Assembly: GCF_949628215.1 (NCBI RefSeq)
Contig: NW_027441109.1
Span: 930,001 to 994,000 of the forward strand
Source of the DNA: Phalacrocorax aristotelis
Lineage: Eukaryota; Chordata; Aves; Suliformes; Phalacrocoracidae
DNA: 64,000 nt
Reading direction: 5' to 3'
The notes beneath the pieces are model-generated. The model was not told the DNA's origin and did no database searches. It saw only the letters and a program-made list of their open reading frames with translations. The stretch's first letter is position 1. Each line of letters starts with the position of its first letter. Below, one piece after another: positions 12,113 to 21,725 of this stretch. A program made the position numbers and the translations under genes.

Positions 12113-12240
12113 CAGAAGATGGCCGACTCCCCAGCTCACCAGAGCTCCCCCTCAGCCTCCCCTGGCCCCCCTTGCCCCGTGCGCCTGCCCCCAGCTCCAG
12201 CACGGGCGAGCTAGGCTACGTGCCTAGGAAGCCTCATCTG
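12113..12240 (+). other. candidate exon, unit 1 counterpart of 21608 onward
   Basis: Acceptor CCTTTTCCCCCTGCAG ends at 12112. Homologous sequence in units 2-4 is read in a different frame as the end of the 103-codon candidate. In unit 1 the frame opening at ATG 12119 (MADSPAHQSS) stops at the TAG of GAGCTAGG. A GTAAGAG follows at 12241, but the next acceptor is only 35 bp away, too short for a normal intron, so the true 3' limit is unclear. Confidence 0.3.
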
Positions 12241-12275
12241 GTAAGAGCTGTAAGACACCCACGTATTCTCTTCAG

Positions 12276-12385
12276 GTGGAGGACGGCCTAGAGTCTGGAG
12301 CTGCAGAAGAGGCAGGGAGGAGAGGAGGGGAAAGAAGCATGTGAACGGCTAAATTGTGCCAGCAGCGCTGAGAGCGAGAGTCGCG
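12276..12385 (+). other. candidate 110-bp exon, unit 1
   Basis: Acceptor GTATTCTCTTCAG ends at 12275 and donor GTGAGT begins at 12386. One frame reads VEDGLESGAAEEAGRRGG, then ERSM and a stop. The same 110 bp with the same borders occurs in all four units. The next intron would contain the antisense provirus. Confidence 0.4.
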
Positions 12386-12399
12386 GTGAGTCCTGGGCC

Positions 12400-12732
12400 A
12401 CTGGGGCCCCGTTGCCTCTCTTGTGCGTCCTGGGCCCTCCCTGTCTCTCCCCCGGCCCCCTCTCTTTCCTTACCTGCTGCAAAATTTACTTTTTTTTTTT
12501 GCGCCCCCCCCCCCCCCCGCACCTTCTTTCTCCATCTCGCTCTGAGTGTCTCCCTGCCTCCCCGTCTTTTCAGTCCTCCCTCTCTCTGTCCTGTAGCCTG
12601 TGGCTCCTTTTTCTTTCTCCGCCTCTCTCTGCCTGGCTCTGGCTCCGTGTTTTTTTTTTTTTATTCCTCCTGCTCTGTCCTGTAGCCTGTCGGTGTTTTG
12701 TTGTTCTCTGGCTCTCTTGATCTGACTTCCTG
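12400..12732. repeat. pyrimidine-rich degenerate minisatellite, left part, unit 1
   Basis: C+T-rich DNA with recurring CTGTAGCCTG (12591 and 12680, 89 bp apart), CTCTCTCTGYC and ATTCCTCC words. It contains T11 and C15 homopolymers near 12490-12518 whose lengths vary between units. It is interrupted by the provirus, and the same repeat resumes at 18357. Confidence 0.7.
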
Positions 12733-13295
12733 TGTTACCGAAAAACGCGTTAAAATCGGAAACGACTCCTCAACACCAATTTAGTATTAAAGAGCAGGCA
12801 TTCTTTATTCGCGGCGCCGGATGCACGGGGGATCGCTCCTCCTGGCGTGCGTACCTCACGCACCTTTCCCGTACAATTTGTAGATCAATGTTTTACGTAT
12901 TCATACATATTCATTATTGTCCTGTCTGCTGATTGGTACAAACTTGCTCGTTCCGTATGTAAATCGCTGCGCAGGCTCGGTTGTCCTCTTCCGTTGTTCT
13001 CTTCTGTTACTTGGGTCGGTGGTGGTCTGTGAGTCGGTGGTCGCGATCTCCCCCTGCCGGAATTACCTTTTAGCTTCTCGGCTCTTACTCTTGGCAGTCT
13101 TGGCTAGTTTTCTCAGTCCGCTAAGCGAAACAGCGTTTTGTCATCCTTTTCTGACAGAAGCACGTTGTCTGTTGTTCTGTTCGCATTAATGATCGCCTAG
13201 GGACTAAAATGCAGATCGACAGGTGCGCCGATTGGTACGCTCCATGTTCCCGTAATGGAACACCGTCTCTGGTTGATTTCATCACTTTGGTTACA
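12733..13295 (-). repeat. 3' LTR, provirus copy 1
   Basis: 563 bp, from TGTTACCG to GGTTACA as seen on the plus strand. On the minus strand it keeps an AATAAA polyadenylation signal (12804-12809). It lacks an 11-bp and a 4-bp insertion present in the right LTR. Confidence 0.93.
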
Positions 13296-13306
13296 TTTCC
13301 CCTGTT
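13296..13306 (-). other. polypurine tract, provirus copy 1
   Basis: On the minus strand AACAGGGGAAA directly abuts the 3' LTR, as expected of the plus-strand DNA primer. Equivalents lie at 23392-23402 and 33738-33748. Confidence 0.8.
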
Positions 13307-13369
13307 TGGAAGTTCTGAAATAATAATTTTCTCAATACTTCCATCCTAGATCAATAATATTCCACTATG

Positions 13370-16340
13370 TCAGTTTAGTGTTTGCTTCATGTTCTGAAAT
13401 TTTTCACTTGATTGTGGTCTCCAGGGTGTATGCAGGTCCCATTTTCTACCCAAAATTTTATTAATTTGTTGAAGTACCTCTGCAAAAAAATGTGGTGCTC
13501 TATCAGAGGACATTCCCGTTGGCACTCTAAATCTTGGTATTATTTCCTTCAGCAACGTCTTAACTACTACTCTAGCTTTGTCGGTGCAGCACGAGAAAGC
13601 TGCTGGCCATCTAGAAAATTTGTCAATCAGCACTGACAAATACTGCTCTATCTATTTTGTCTGGGTAACTCAGAGAACTTAATTTGCTAATAATTTCCGG
13701 GAGAATTTTTTGTTTTGTTACTCCTAAAGGTTGTTTCCTTTGGTTCAGGGGATTATTTCTAGGACAGATTGGACACTTAGCTACTATGGGTTTAACTATT
13801 CTTGTCGTGCCTACACACGCTACAGATGTTTTTAAACTCAAAACCGTAGCGCCTACAGCCTAATGTGTTTGCTCATGGTTTTCTTTTGCAAGTTCTGTCA
13901 TAACTTGTGGGGTGGTTGTTGTTATTACTTGTTTTTCTGGTGTTACCTACCATCTCTCTGTGTTTTGTGACGCTTCCAATTGTTCTGCTAATTGCTCATC
14001 CAATTTATTATATCTCGGTTTCAACTTTGGAATTCTGATCTGTTTTACTGGTACTAGTGCAAGGATACCTTGCTCTGCAGTCCTCTTTGCAGCTTTATCG
14101 GTCAGTCGTTTGCTTATGTTTACAGCCGTCTGGCCAAATTGATGAGCTTTGCAACGCTTTACCGCCACTTCTTTTGGTTTCTGCACGTCTTCCGGAAGTT
14201 GGAGAATTTCTTCTTTATGCTGTATTGATGATTCTTGGGCTGATGGCAGTCCTTTCTCCTTCCCAATAGCTCCATGATCGTGGATCACACCAAATGCACG
14301 TTTGGAATCAGTCTAGATATTTATCCTTTGTCCTTCTGCCATTCGCAGAGCTCGCTTCAATGCTACCAATACTGCTTTCTGTGCTGAGGTGTTTGCAGGC
14401 AGCACCCCTGACTCCATTCCCTCGGCGGCGATAACGACAGCATATCCGGCCATTCGCTTCTCTTCTCGCCCAGAGCTTCTTCCATCTGTAAACAACTCCA
14501 GATCAGGATTTTCCCAGAGGTTTGTGTCTCAGGTCTGGTCTGCTGGAATAGACTTGTTCAATAGTTAGCAAGCGATCGTGTTCTAAATTGTCCGTAAGGT
14601 TTTCTGTTGTTAAAAACATAGCAGGATTCAGTATAGCAGTAGTCTTCGATTCCACATCGTCTTGTTCTAACAGAACAACTTGATATTTCAACATTCTGCT
14701 AAGGGATAGCCAACGACCCCCCTTTTGTTCTAAAACAGTCACCGCTATGTGCGGGACATATACTGTCATCTTCTGTCCCATTGTTAACTTTGGGGCTTCC
14801 CGGATCGGCAGCGCTGTCGTTGCTACTGCCCGTAAACACCTAGGCCATCTTTTACTCGCGTGGTCAGGTTGTTTGGAGAAGTAGCCCACAGGTCTCTTCC
14901 AGGTTCCCAGTCGCTGTGTCAGCACTCCAAGGGCTAAATGTTGTCTTTCGTGGACAAACAACTGAAAAGGTTTAGCGAAATCAGGTAGGCCTAATGCAGG
15001 GGCCATCATCGAGGCTCTTTTCAGTTCTTTGAATGCCGTTTGGCATCCGGGCGTCCAGGTTAAATATTTATCCTTTTGAGTCTTTCAATGCCTCAAATAA
15101 TGGTTTTACATACAGTCTACAGTTCAGAATCCAGAGCTGATGCTATTTCATTGTTTTCAGAAAAGCTCTCAGTTCCTTCGGGCTGCTAGGTTCGGGAATT
15201 TGACAAATAGTTTCTTTCTTTTCACTTTCTAATTGTCTTTGTCTTTGAGATATTTCAAATCCTAAATAAATGGCTGCTTCTTTTCCTATTTGGGTTTTGT
15301 TTCTGGAAACTCCGCATCTTCCTTGGCCCAGAAAATTTAAAAATTTCAAAACATTTTTCTTTACTTTGTGCCGCTATCAGAATGTCATCCGCATTCTGTA
15401 ACAAGATGCCTCTCCCTGGGTTCTGTTTTTTCTATATCTCTAATTTTTTTTTGCCAGCTGAGTCTCAAGTATCGTAGGACTATTTTTAAATCCTTGTGGA
15501 AGTACGGTCCATGGTAGCTGTGTCTTTCATTCTGTGGTGGGGCTTTCCCATTGCAAAGCAAATAGGCTTTGACTTTTTATGCCTGGAGGTATGCAAAAGA
15601 AGGCGTCCTTCAAATCTAGTACAGTAAACCATTTATGCTCCTCCTTTAAAAGAGGTCAGTAAAGTGTATGGATTAGCTACTACCGGATGTATATCTTGGA
15701 CCACCTGATTTATAGCCCTTAAATCGTGAACTAGCTAATACTCTTTGCCTCTAGATTTCTTTACTGGCGACACAGGAGTACTATATTCTGATTCACATTC
15801 CACTAAAAGCTCATATTCTGAAAAATTTTATAATTAACTTCTGTAATCCTTTTCGAGCCTCTCGCTTAATAGCGTATTGTTTTTGTCTTACGGGCTTGGC
15901 TCCAAGCTTTAAGGTTACTTTTACCGGCTCTGCCCACTTAGATCGCTCCGGAGCTCCGCTCGCTCAAACCAAAGGAATTACTACGTTTTCCACTTCCTCG
16001 GGAACCCGTTCCTCCCTGGAGGAATCCTGTAACATAAACGCTCTCGCCTCTGTGGCTTTTGATTCTGGTATTAGTGATTTAATCTCTCCATCTTTAAAAG
16101 TTACTTGAGCATCTAATTGACCTAATAGATCTCGTCATAACAGAGGCAGTGGACATTCAGGCATATGCAGAAACTGGTGAGTTGCCCATTGCTTCTCCAA
16201 TTTAAACTTTAATGGCTCTGAGAGGGGCTAATTTTTCTTTGCCCTGTTGCGCTAGCAACATCTACTGATTTATGATCAAATTTCTCTTCACGTGTATTCA
16301 ATACCAAATAAGTGGCTCCCGTATCTACCAAAAATTCTAT
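13370..16340 (-). pseudogene. pol: pro-pol remnant, provirus copy 1
   Basis: In minus-strand order: protease active-site motif LVDTGA (16314-16331); RT motif A VLDLKDAFF (about 15590-15635) and motif B LPQGFKNSP (about 15460-15510); RT catalytic box read as NADD (15384-15395) where YXDD is expected; RNase H with LFTDG but Val in place of the usual Glu in the SAQKA(E)L motif and a stop just before TDSK (about 14310); integrase zinc-finger half (CPIC) and core with the first two catalytic Asp present (LIDKFSRWP; SSDRAPHF). The third acidic position in the SSGKVER-type motif is Gln. Multiple stops and frameshifts, worst in RT. The frame ends at 13370, about 64 bp before the polypurine tract. Confidence 0.9.
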
Positions 16341-16426
16341 TTCTTCATTCCGTAGCTTCAGTGTAACCAGGTGTTCAGCTAGGGTTGATTCCCCTGGTCT
16401 CCTTCATGCCAAGCTACTTCAAGCAT

Positions 16427-17357
16427 TTAACCCAGATCTCTGGATTCAGGTTGTTCTAGTTTCTGAAGGTTGTTTTCTCTCCCCCCGCCCCCATCTGGGG
16501 CTGATTGTCTTATGAATATAGAGACCAGCTGAATTGCTTTTTCTGGTTTTTCTGGGTTCAAATGAGTATATTTTCTGGTGGTCACCTTCAGTCTTTCCAT
16601 AAAGGCTGAAGGGGACTCACTTAATTCTTGTCTCACTTCATAAATTTTGACCAATTTATTGCTTTTGGCATTGCTTGTCTTACTCCAAATAAAATCTCTC
16701 TCTGACATCTAGTCAACATTCCCCTGGGTCCTGGCTGATTAGGGTCCCACTCGGGATTTGTAGATGGAAAATTCTTATTCATTGTTCTCTGTAAATTCCC
16801 GTTAGCATGTGCTCCCTGCACCTGCCTTCTGGCTGTATTCAGTACTATTTTCTTGTCAGTTTCATCAAGCGAAGTATCCAGTATCACAAGTAGAGCAACA
16901 CTCTTTCAAGTTCTCACCACGTTTTCCTCTTTTCAGAAACATTGCCGTAGAATCTTGTGGACATACCTCACGCTGTTTCTGCTGCTCGGGATGATTCCAC
17001 GGTGTAAAGAACAAATCAACATATGCCACTTCTTCCCATTTGCCTTCCCTTTTTACAAAACAACATTAATTGCAAGACGGTACGATATTGCAATGTCTCA
17101 TGTTCTGGCCATTTGTGCCCACCTTCCAATTGATACGTTGGCCACCAATGATTGCAATATTCAATTAATGGTTTCCGAGTTAGTGGGTCACCGCCCCCGA
17201 CGTCTTTCCAGTGCTTCAAAATACATCGCAAAGGTGTTCTCTGTGGGATAGGTTTCCTACTCAGTAATGCTCCCGTCTCCCAGTCAACTAGTAGTTGTGA
17301 TTGTGCGCTATCGCAAATAGTAGTCAGAGGGACTCCAACCCCCGTTAGAGGTCTCAC
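16427..17357 (-). pseudogene. gag: gag remnant, provirus copy 1
   Basis: Two recognisable parts: an N-terminal, matrix-like part (17016-17357, Trp-rich around HWKDVGGGD and YCNHWWPTY) and a capsid part (16427-16887) with NPEWDPNQPGPRG and, after a frameshift near 16640-16700, IYEVRQELSESPSAFMERLK, typical of gamma-like capsid. I see no convincing initiator ATG at the 5' end, and stops separate the parts. Nucleocapsid zinc knuckles were not found. Confidence 0.8.
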
Positions 17358-17474
17358 TGGAAATCTGCCACTGGGATCTGTAGCCCCCTGCTAGATATCC
17401 CTGGAGACTTCAACCCCCTGTTGAAGACTCCCCTACCCTCGGGTCCCGCTCCACAGGCTTTCGCCTAGCAGAGA

Positions 17475-17483
17475 CTTACCAAC
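17475..17483 (-). other. candidate retroviral leader splice donor, copy 1
   Basis: On the minus strand TTGGTAAGTCT lies between the primer-binding site and gag, where retroviruses keep their major splice donor. The same sequence is present in copies 2 and 3. Confidence 0.45.
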
Positions 17484-17756
17484 CGAGGCACCTCTTGGCC
17501 CCGACCCTGCGTGGCTTTCGCCGCGCCTTACGGGCAGGCCTGTGGGACTCAAACCCGCTATCCTATCCTATGTGGGAAACTAACCCCACGTATTATTCTA
17601 CCTAAGTTTCTTCTTCAAAGAATGCCTTGTTTACCTCAATCCAGGGGATCTTGCTCAGAATTCTCTGGCCCGGGGATCGGAAGCTCTCCCGGAGAATTCC
17701 TCGGGGCCGGCTGCAGGTCCCACGATCCCACGCATCCGTCGAGATTCAAAAGCAGG

Positions 17757-17774
17757 TTCCCACCTGGGGTGCCA
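17757..17774 (-). other. primer-binding site, copy 1
   Basis: On the minus strand TGGCACCCCAGGTGGGAA begins 4 bp after the 5' LTR. TGG matches the CCA end of tRNAs. I could not assign the tRNA from memory with confidence. Confidence 0.7.
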
Positions 17775-17778
17775 AAAC

Positions 17779-18356
17779 TGTTACCGAAAAACGCGTTAAA
17801 ATCGGAAACGACTCCTCAACACCAATTTAGTATTAAAGAGCAGGCATTCTATATTCACGGCGCCGGATGCACGGGGGATCGCTCCTCCTGGCGTGCGTAC
17901 CTCACGCACCTTTCCTGTACAATTTGTAGATGAAAATTTTACATACTCATACATAGTCATTATTGTCTTGTCTAGCGATGGGTACAAACTTGCTCGTTCC
18001 GTATGTCAATCACTGCGCAGGCTCGGTTGTCCTCTTCCGTTGTTCTCTTCTGAGTAGGTGGTGTTACTTGGGTCGGTGGTGGTCTGTGAGTCGGTGGTCG
18101 CGATCTCCCCCTGCCGGAATTACCTTTTAGCTTCTCGGCTCTTACTCTTGGCAGTCTTGGCTAGTTTTCTCAGTCCGCTAAGCGAAACCGCGTTTTGTCA
18201 TCCTTTTCTGACAGAAGCATGTTGTCTGTTGTTCTGCTGACATTAACGATCGCCTAGGCACTAAAATGCAGATCGACAGGTGCGCTGATTGGTACGCTCC
18301 ATGTTCCCGTAATGGAACACCGTCTCTGGTTGGTTGATTTCATCGCTTTGGTTACA
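17779..18356 (-). repeat. 5' LTR, provirus copy 1
   Basis: 578 bp, about 25 substitutions by hand count from the 3' LTR plus an 11-bp insertion (near 18054) and a 4-bp GGTT duplication (near 18332). The AATAAA of the 3' LTR reads AATATA here. Confidence 0.93.
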
Positions 18357-19556
18357 CCTGTTCCTGTTGTTCAGTTTCTTCTTTTTTGGCTTTGTGTGAT
18401 TCTCTCTGTGATTCTGTTTTTCTCTGCCTCGCTTTTCCCAGCTCCCCGTCCCTCACTTTTAATGCCCGTTATCCTTCACCAGCACACTCTCCCTTGGTTC
18501 CCATCCTCGTTTCTGAATTCCTCCTGCTTTGCCACGTAGCCCGTGACTTTTTTCTTAATCTCTCTCTGTCTGCCTCAACGCTCCCCCCGTGCTTTTTAAT
18601 TTGTCTTCTCTGCTCTGTACCCTGCTACTGTTCTTGCCTTTCTGAGTTCTTCTCTGTCCAGCTCCCTTTCCCTATTCATGAATTCCTGTTCTTCCTGCAG
18701 CCACCGCTGTTCCCTGTGACCTCCATCTCTCTCTGTCCAGCTCCCTGTCCCTAGGTTTTAATTCCTGCCTCTGCCCGCTGTAGCCTGTCTAGATGTTTCT
18801 CTCGGCCTCTCTCTCTGTCCGGCTCCCTCTCTCTGTGTTCTAATTCCACGTTCTCTGTCACGTGGACCCGTGCTATTTGTTTGTCCTCATCTCTCTCTGT
18901 CCAGCTCCTTGCTGCGATGTTTTATTTCCTCATTTCCTCCCTCTCTGTCTTTGTAGCCCATTGCTGTTGGTTTGTTTGTTGTTTTTTTTTTTCCACTTGT
19001 TTCTTCATGTGTCTCTGTCTGCCTCCCAGTCCCTGATCTTTAATTCCTCCTTCCCTGTAGGCCGCTGTTCCTTTTTTCCATTCTACATTGTGTTCTCTTT
19101 GGTCTCGTGTTCTTATTCATTGATTCCCTCCTCGCTGCCCTGTGGCTTGTCCCCATTTTATTGTTGCTTCTCTCTCCCTCTCTCTGGCTTCTTGCCCCTG
19201 TTTTTAAAATTCCTCCCTCTCTTCTCTCTTCCCTGTAGGCCGTGTGATCTTTAGCCTTTCTCCATGTCTTTCTGCCCATCTCTCTGTGTCTATTCATTAA
19301 TTCTTCCCTCTCTGCCCTGTAGCCTGTAGCTTCTGTCCTTTCTCCATCTTGCTGTCCCTGGCTCCCGCGTGACCCTATGCTAGAATTGTTTCTCTCTTCT
19401 CTCCGTACGCATTGCGATTCCTTTTGCTCTCTGTCTCCCTTTGGTTTTTTTCTTTTTTTTTTCTGGCTCCCTGTCCCTAATTCTTAATTCTCTGCCTTCT
19501 CGTGCCCCATGGTTTGTTCTGTGGGGTTCTCTCGCGGTTCCCTCGCAGTTCCCTCC
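18357..19556. repeat. pyrimidine-rich degenerate minisatellite, right part, unit 1
   Basis: Continues the repeat found left of the provirus. CCCTGTRG-type marks occur at 19053, 19138, 19231 and 19315, so the period is about 84-93 bp, with diverged copies further left. Frames here are Phe/Leu/Ser/Cys-rich by composition and not credible as genes. Confidence 0.7.
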
Positions 19557-19606
19557 AGTCCATACTGGGCTATATTGGTCTAGTCCATACTGGGCTATAT
19601 TGGTCT
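19557..19606. repeat. 25-bp repeat, 2 copies
   Basis: Two copies of a 25-bp unit with core CATACTGGGCTATATTGG, just left of the 11-bp array. The TACTGGG word also recurs in the large satellite. Confidence 0.9.
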
Positions 19607-19671
19607 GTCCCGGCTTCCTCCCACTTCTTTCCCAGTGCCTCACAGTAGGTCCTGGTTCCGTCCATGGGATG

Positions 19672-20054
19672 AACTGTGAGGGAACTGTGAGGGAACTGTG
19701 AGGGAACTGTGAGGGAACTGTGAGGGAACTGTGAGGGAACTGTGAGGGAACTGTGAGGGAACTGTGAGGGAACTGTGAGGGAACTGTGAGGGAACTGTGA
19801 GGGAACTGTGAGGGAACTGTGAGGGAACTGTGAGGGAACTGTGAGGGAACTGTGAGGGAACTGTGAGGGAACTGTGAGGGAACTGTGAGGGAACTGTGAG
19901 GGAACTGTGAGGGAACTGTGAGGGAACTGTGAGGGAACTGTGAGGGAACTGTGAGGGAACTGTGAGGGAACTGTGAGGGAACTGTGAGGGAACTGTGAGG
20001 GAACTGTGAGGGAACTGTGAGGGAACTGTGAGGGAACTGTGAGGGAACTGTGAG
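19672..20054. repeat. 11-bp minisatellite, about 35 copies, end of unit 1
   Basis: Uniform tandem AACTGTGAGGG, 383 bp, no interruptions seen. Because 11 is not a multiple of 3, the frame repeats every 33 bp and stays open on the minus strand, producing a spurious repetitive frame (SQFPHSSLTVP). Confidence 0.97.
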
Positions 20055-20337
20055 TAGGGGGGCGGCCCCCCGGGCCCCAGCCCCCCCCCCCCCCGCCTGG
20101 GGCCAGGGCGCCGCGGCCGCCGGCCCCTTCCTCCTCTGCCCGCTCCCGTCGCAGACGGCTCGGTATGTGTCACGAGCGGCAGCCCCGTTCAGCAGCTCTC
20201 GGAGGGCGCGCGGCTGTGCCCGGCCGTGACCGGGGCCCGCAGGGGTTTCCCGCTCGCTCCGAGAAGGCGCTGGCCCCGAGCCGGCGCGTCCCGCCCCGCC
20301 CGGCCCTCGGCGCCCTCGCGAGCTGAGCGCGGCCCGG

Positions 20338-20354
20338 CCAGCAGGGGGCGCTGG
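20338..20354 (+). promoter_or_regulatory. CTCF-type motif, unit 2
   Basis: Identical CCAGCAGGGGGCGCTGG in the same orientation and promoter position as in unit 1. Confidence 0.7.
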
Positions 20355-20769
20355 CGCTCACCGGCTGGGCGCGGTGGCGGGGCCGGTGGGGGCCGTTCCT
20401 TCCGGCCGCCCTTTAAGGGCCGCCCCGCGGGGCTCGGGCTTCCGGTGGCGCGTGCGCGGCGCGTCGGAGCGGGGGCGGGAGCGGTGCGTGTGGAGGCCGA
20501 AGGGCCGGTGCGTGTGGCGGCCGGGTCGCGAGGCGTCCCTGTGCGGTGCCGGGGCCCCTCTGCGGCCCGGCGTGGGAAGCCCGCGGCCGGCGGAGCCTGC
20601 TCGGAGCTGGGCGGGGAGCGCCGCGGCGGTCCGGCCGCCGGCAGCCATCCCCTGCGGTGTCCGGCAGCCCCTCGGGACGCCTGGAGGCCTGGCGGTGCCC
20701 GAGCCTCGCCTGCGGCAGCCGCCTGAGAGAGCAGCGCGGCCGTGTCCGGGGGCCGGAGAGCGCTGGTGG
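20355..20769 (+). promoter_or_regulatory. CpG-island promoter and candidate exon 1, unit 2
   Basis: Near-identical to the unit 1 promoter: CTTTAAG at 20411-20417, NRF1-like and Sp1-like elements, donor GTGAGT at 20770. It lies about 300 bp downstream of the end of the 11-bp array of unit 1. Confidence 0.5.
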
Positions 20770-21340
20770 GTGAGTTCGGGCAGCGGGGGGCGGGTGTGTG
20801 TCTCCGGGCGGGGCCGGGGGGCTCCGTGCCCCGCAGAGGAGCCCCGGTCGGGCATCGTTCGCTTCCGAACAATGCAGGTCTGTCCCTGGTTATTTTCTGT
20901 GTACAGTGTTTCGGGCCACCTGAAAGCCTTTGGCCGGGTAGGTTTGGTGCGGGGCGATGGCAGGTGTGGACCCTGAAAGATCTCGGGTGGGGGGCGTGGG
21001 AGGTATTTCTTGCCTTAAAACTCTGAGCCCACCTCGTGTGTCATGTCGTGTTATCATGTCGTGAGTCTCGTGACTGTGGCAAATGGCTGAGTCGGGCGTT
21101 TTCTGATAACTAACTTCTGAACGTGTGCGTGTGTAGGCACGGGGAGATTTGTGCAGGGTGACGGAGCCCCTTGTGCTTCTGTGCTAATGTCTACCTGTTC
21201 TAGACCTCCAGTGTTGGAAAGCCTTTGTTTAGTGCCTAGTTGTGGCTGCGTAACTGCTGTTGCGCCTGCAGCTGTGCTCGCAGGGATGCTGGGTGGCTCC
21301 GCATCAAACCGGCCGCCGGGCGGCCGGGTTGTGCCGCAGA

Positions 21341-21420
21341 GCATGCCGGGAGCTGTAGTCCTGGCGCAGTGGCTGCCGGCCCTGTCACGTGGTTCGCCGG
21401 GCATGGCGGGAGGCGCAGTC
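21341..21420 (+). promoter_or_regulatory. ZNF143/SBS-type promoter, unit 2
   Basis: GCATGCCGGGAGCTGTAGTC (21341-21360) is close to the reverse complement of the vertebrate SBS consensus (ACTACAATTCCCAGCATGC type) bound by ZNF143 and THAP11. A second, weaker copy, GCATGGCGGGAGGCGCAGTC, starts exactly 60 bp later (21401-21420) and is followed by CTTCCGG, an ETS-type core. A CACGTG E-box lies between them. These elements usually mark housekeeping transcription starts. Absent from unit 1. Confidence 0.6.
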
Positions 21421-21725
21421 TTCCGGCGCTCGGGTGCCGGGCGGCCGTGGCGCGTACGGTACGCGAGGTGTATTTTTGGGGTTGGCTTCGTGTTGATTAC
21501 TGGGGGCTTGCGGGTGCGGCCGCTTCCCGAGAAGCGGTGAGTTCCCCGGGAGCTGACAGAAGGGAAGAGGGAAAGGAGGAGGACGATGACCTTTTCCCCG
21601 TGCCCAGGGCGCAGATGATGGCCGCCTCCCCGGCCCACCGGAGGTCCCGCTCAGCCTCCCCGGGCACCCCTTGCCCCGTGTGCCTGCCCCCAGCTCCGGC
21701 ACCTCCCCATAAGCGTGCTGCATAG
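21343..21725 (+). CDS. hypothetical 103-aa protein, two candidate exons, unit 2
   Basis: A frame from ATG 21343 runs 64 codons plus two bases to a donor (GTGAGT at 21537). A 71-bp intron ends in TTTTCCCCGTGCCCAG, and the second exon (from 21608) continues in frame for 38 codons to TAG at 21723-21725. A downstream in-frame ATG at 21403 has a stronger context (purine at -3, G at +4), giving 83 residues. The predicted product has a short hydrophobic stretch (CIFGVGFVLITGG) and a Ser/Pro-rich tail (SPAHRRSRSASPG). No family is recognised. The first ATG lies inside the SBS motif, so the shorter start is more likely if the gene is real. It could equally be a non-coding exon. Confidence 0.3.

Larger units (their letters stand above)
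12733..18356 (-). mobile_element. defective class I endogenous retrovirus, copy 1
   Basis: A 5.6-kb provirus lies on the minus strand, 5' LTR at the right and 3' LTR at the left, with primer-binding site, gag, pro, pol and polypurine tract in the expected order and no env. LTRs begin TG and end CA, and both outer flanks carry CCTG, a 4-bp target duplication as in gamma-like retroviruses. RT contains LPQGFKNSP, a class I-type motif. All genes carry stops, frameshifts and catalytic losses, so it cannot encode an active virus. It is inserted in a pyrimidine-rich minisatellite. Confidence 0.93.
5885..20054 (+). repeat. segmental duplication unit 1 (long form)
   Basis: Homology to the other units starts at about 5885 (GGGCGGCCCCCCGGGCCCC) and continues, with large structural differences, to the end of the 11-bp array at 20054. 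Compared with units 2-4 it contains an extra 3.28 kb (7114-10389), holds 1.58 kb (10450-12032) where they have 224 bp, and lacks a 598-bp segment. It is the only unit not preceded by an 11-bp array, so it is the left edge of the tandem cluster. The distance from its GCAGACGGCT marker (5973) to that of unit 2 (20151) is 14178 bp. Confidence 0.9.

Noticed and set aside
12241..12275. GTAAGAG to TTCAG intron between the two last candidate exons (also in units 2-4)
   Set aside because: Only 35 bp, below the size accepted for vertebrate spliceosomal introns. Probably alternative sites or chance.
15896..16515. Plus-strand frames inside the provirus (for example 15896-16108, 16312-16515, 16853-17251)
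   Set aside because: Antisense shadows of gag-pro-pol with no independent signals.
13296..18000. Search for env and nucleocapsid zinc knuckles in the provirus
   Set aside because: No space for env between integrase and the polypurine tract, and no CX2CX4HX4C pattern seen on the minus strand.
18386..19254. Phe/Leu/Cys/Ser-rich frames resembling membrane proteins
   Set aside because: They are translations of the C+T-rich minisatellite; hydrophobicity follows from composition.
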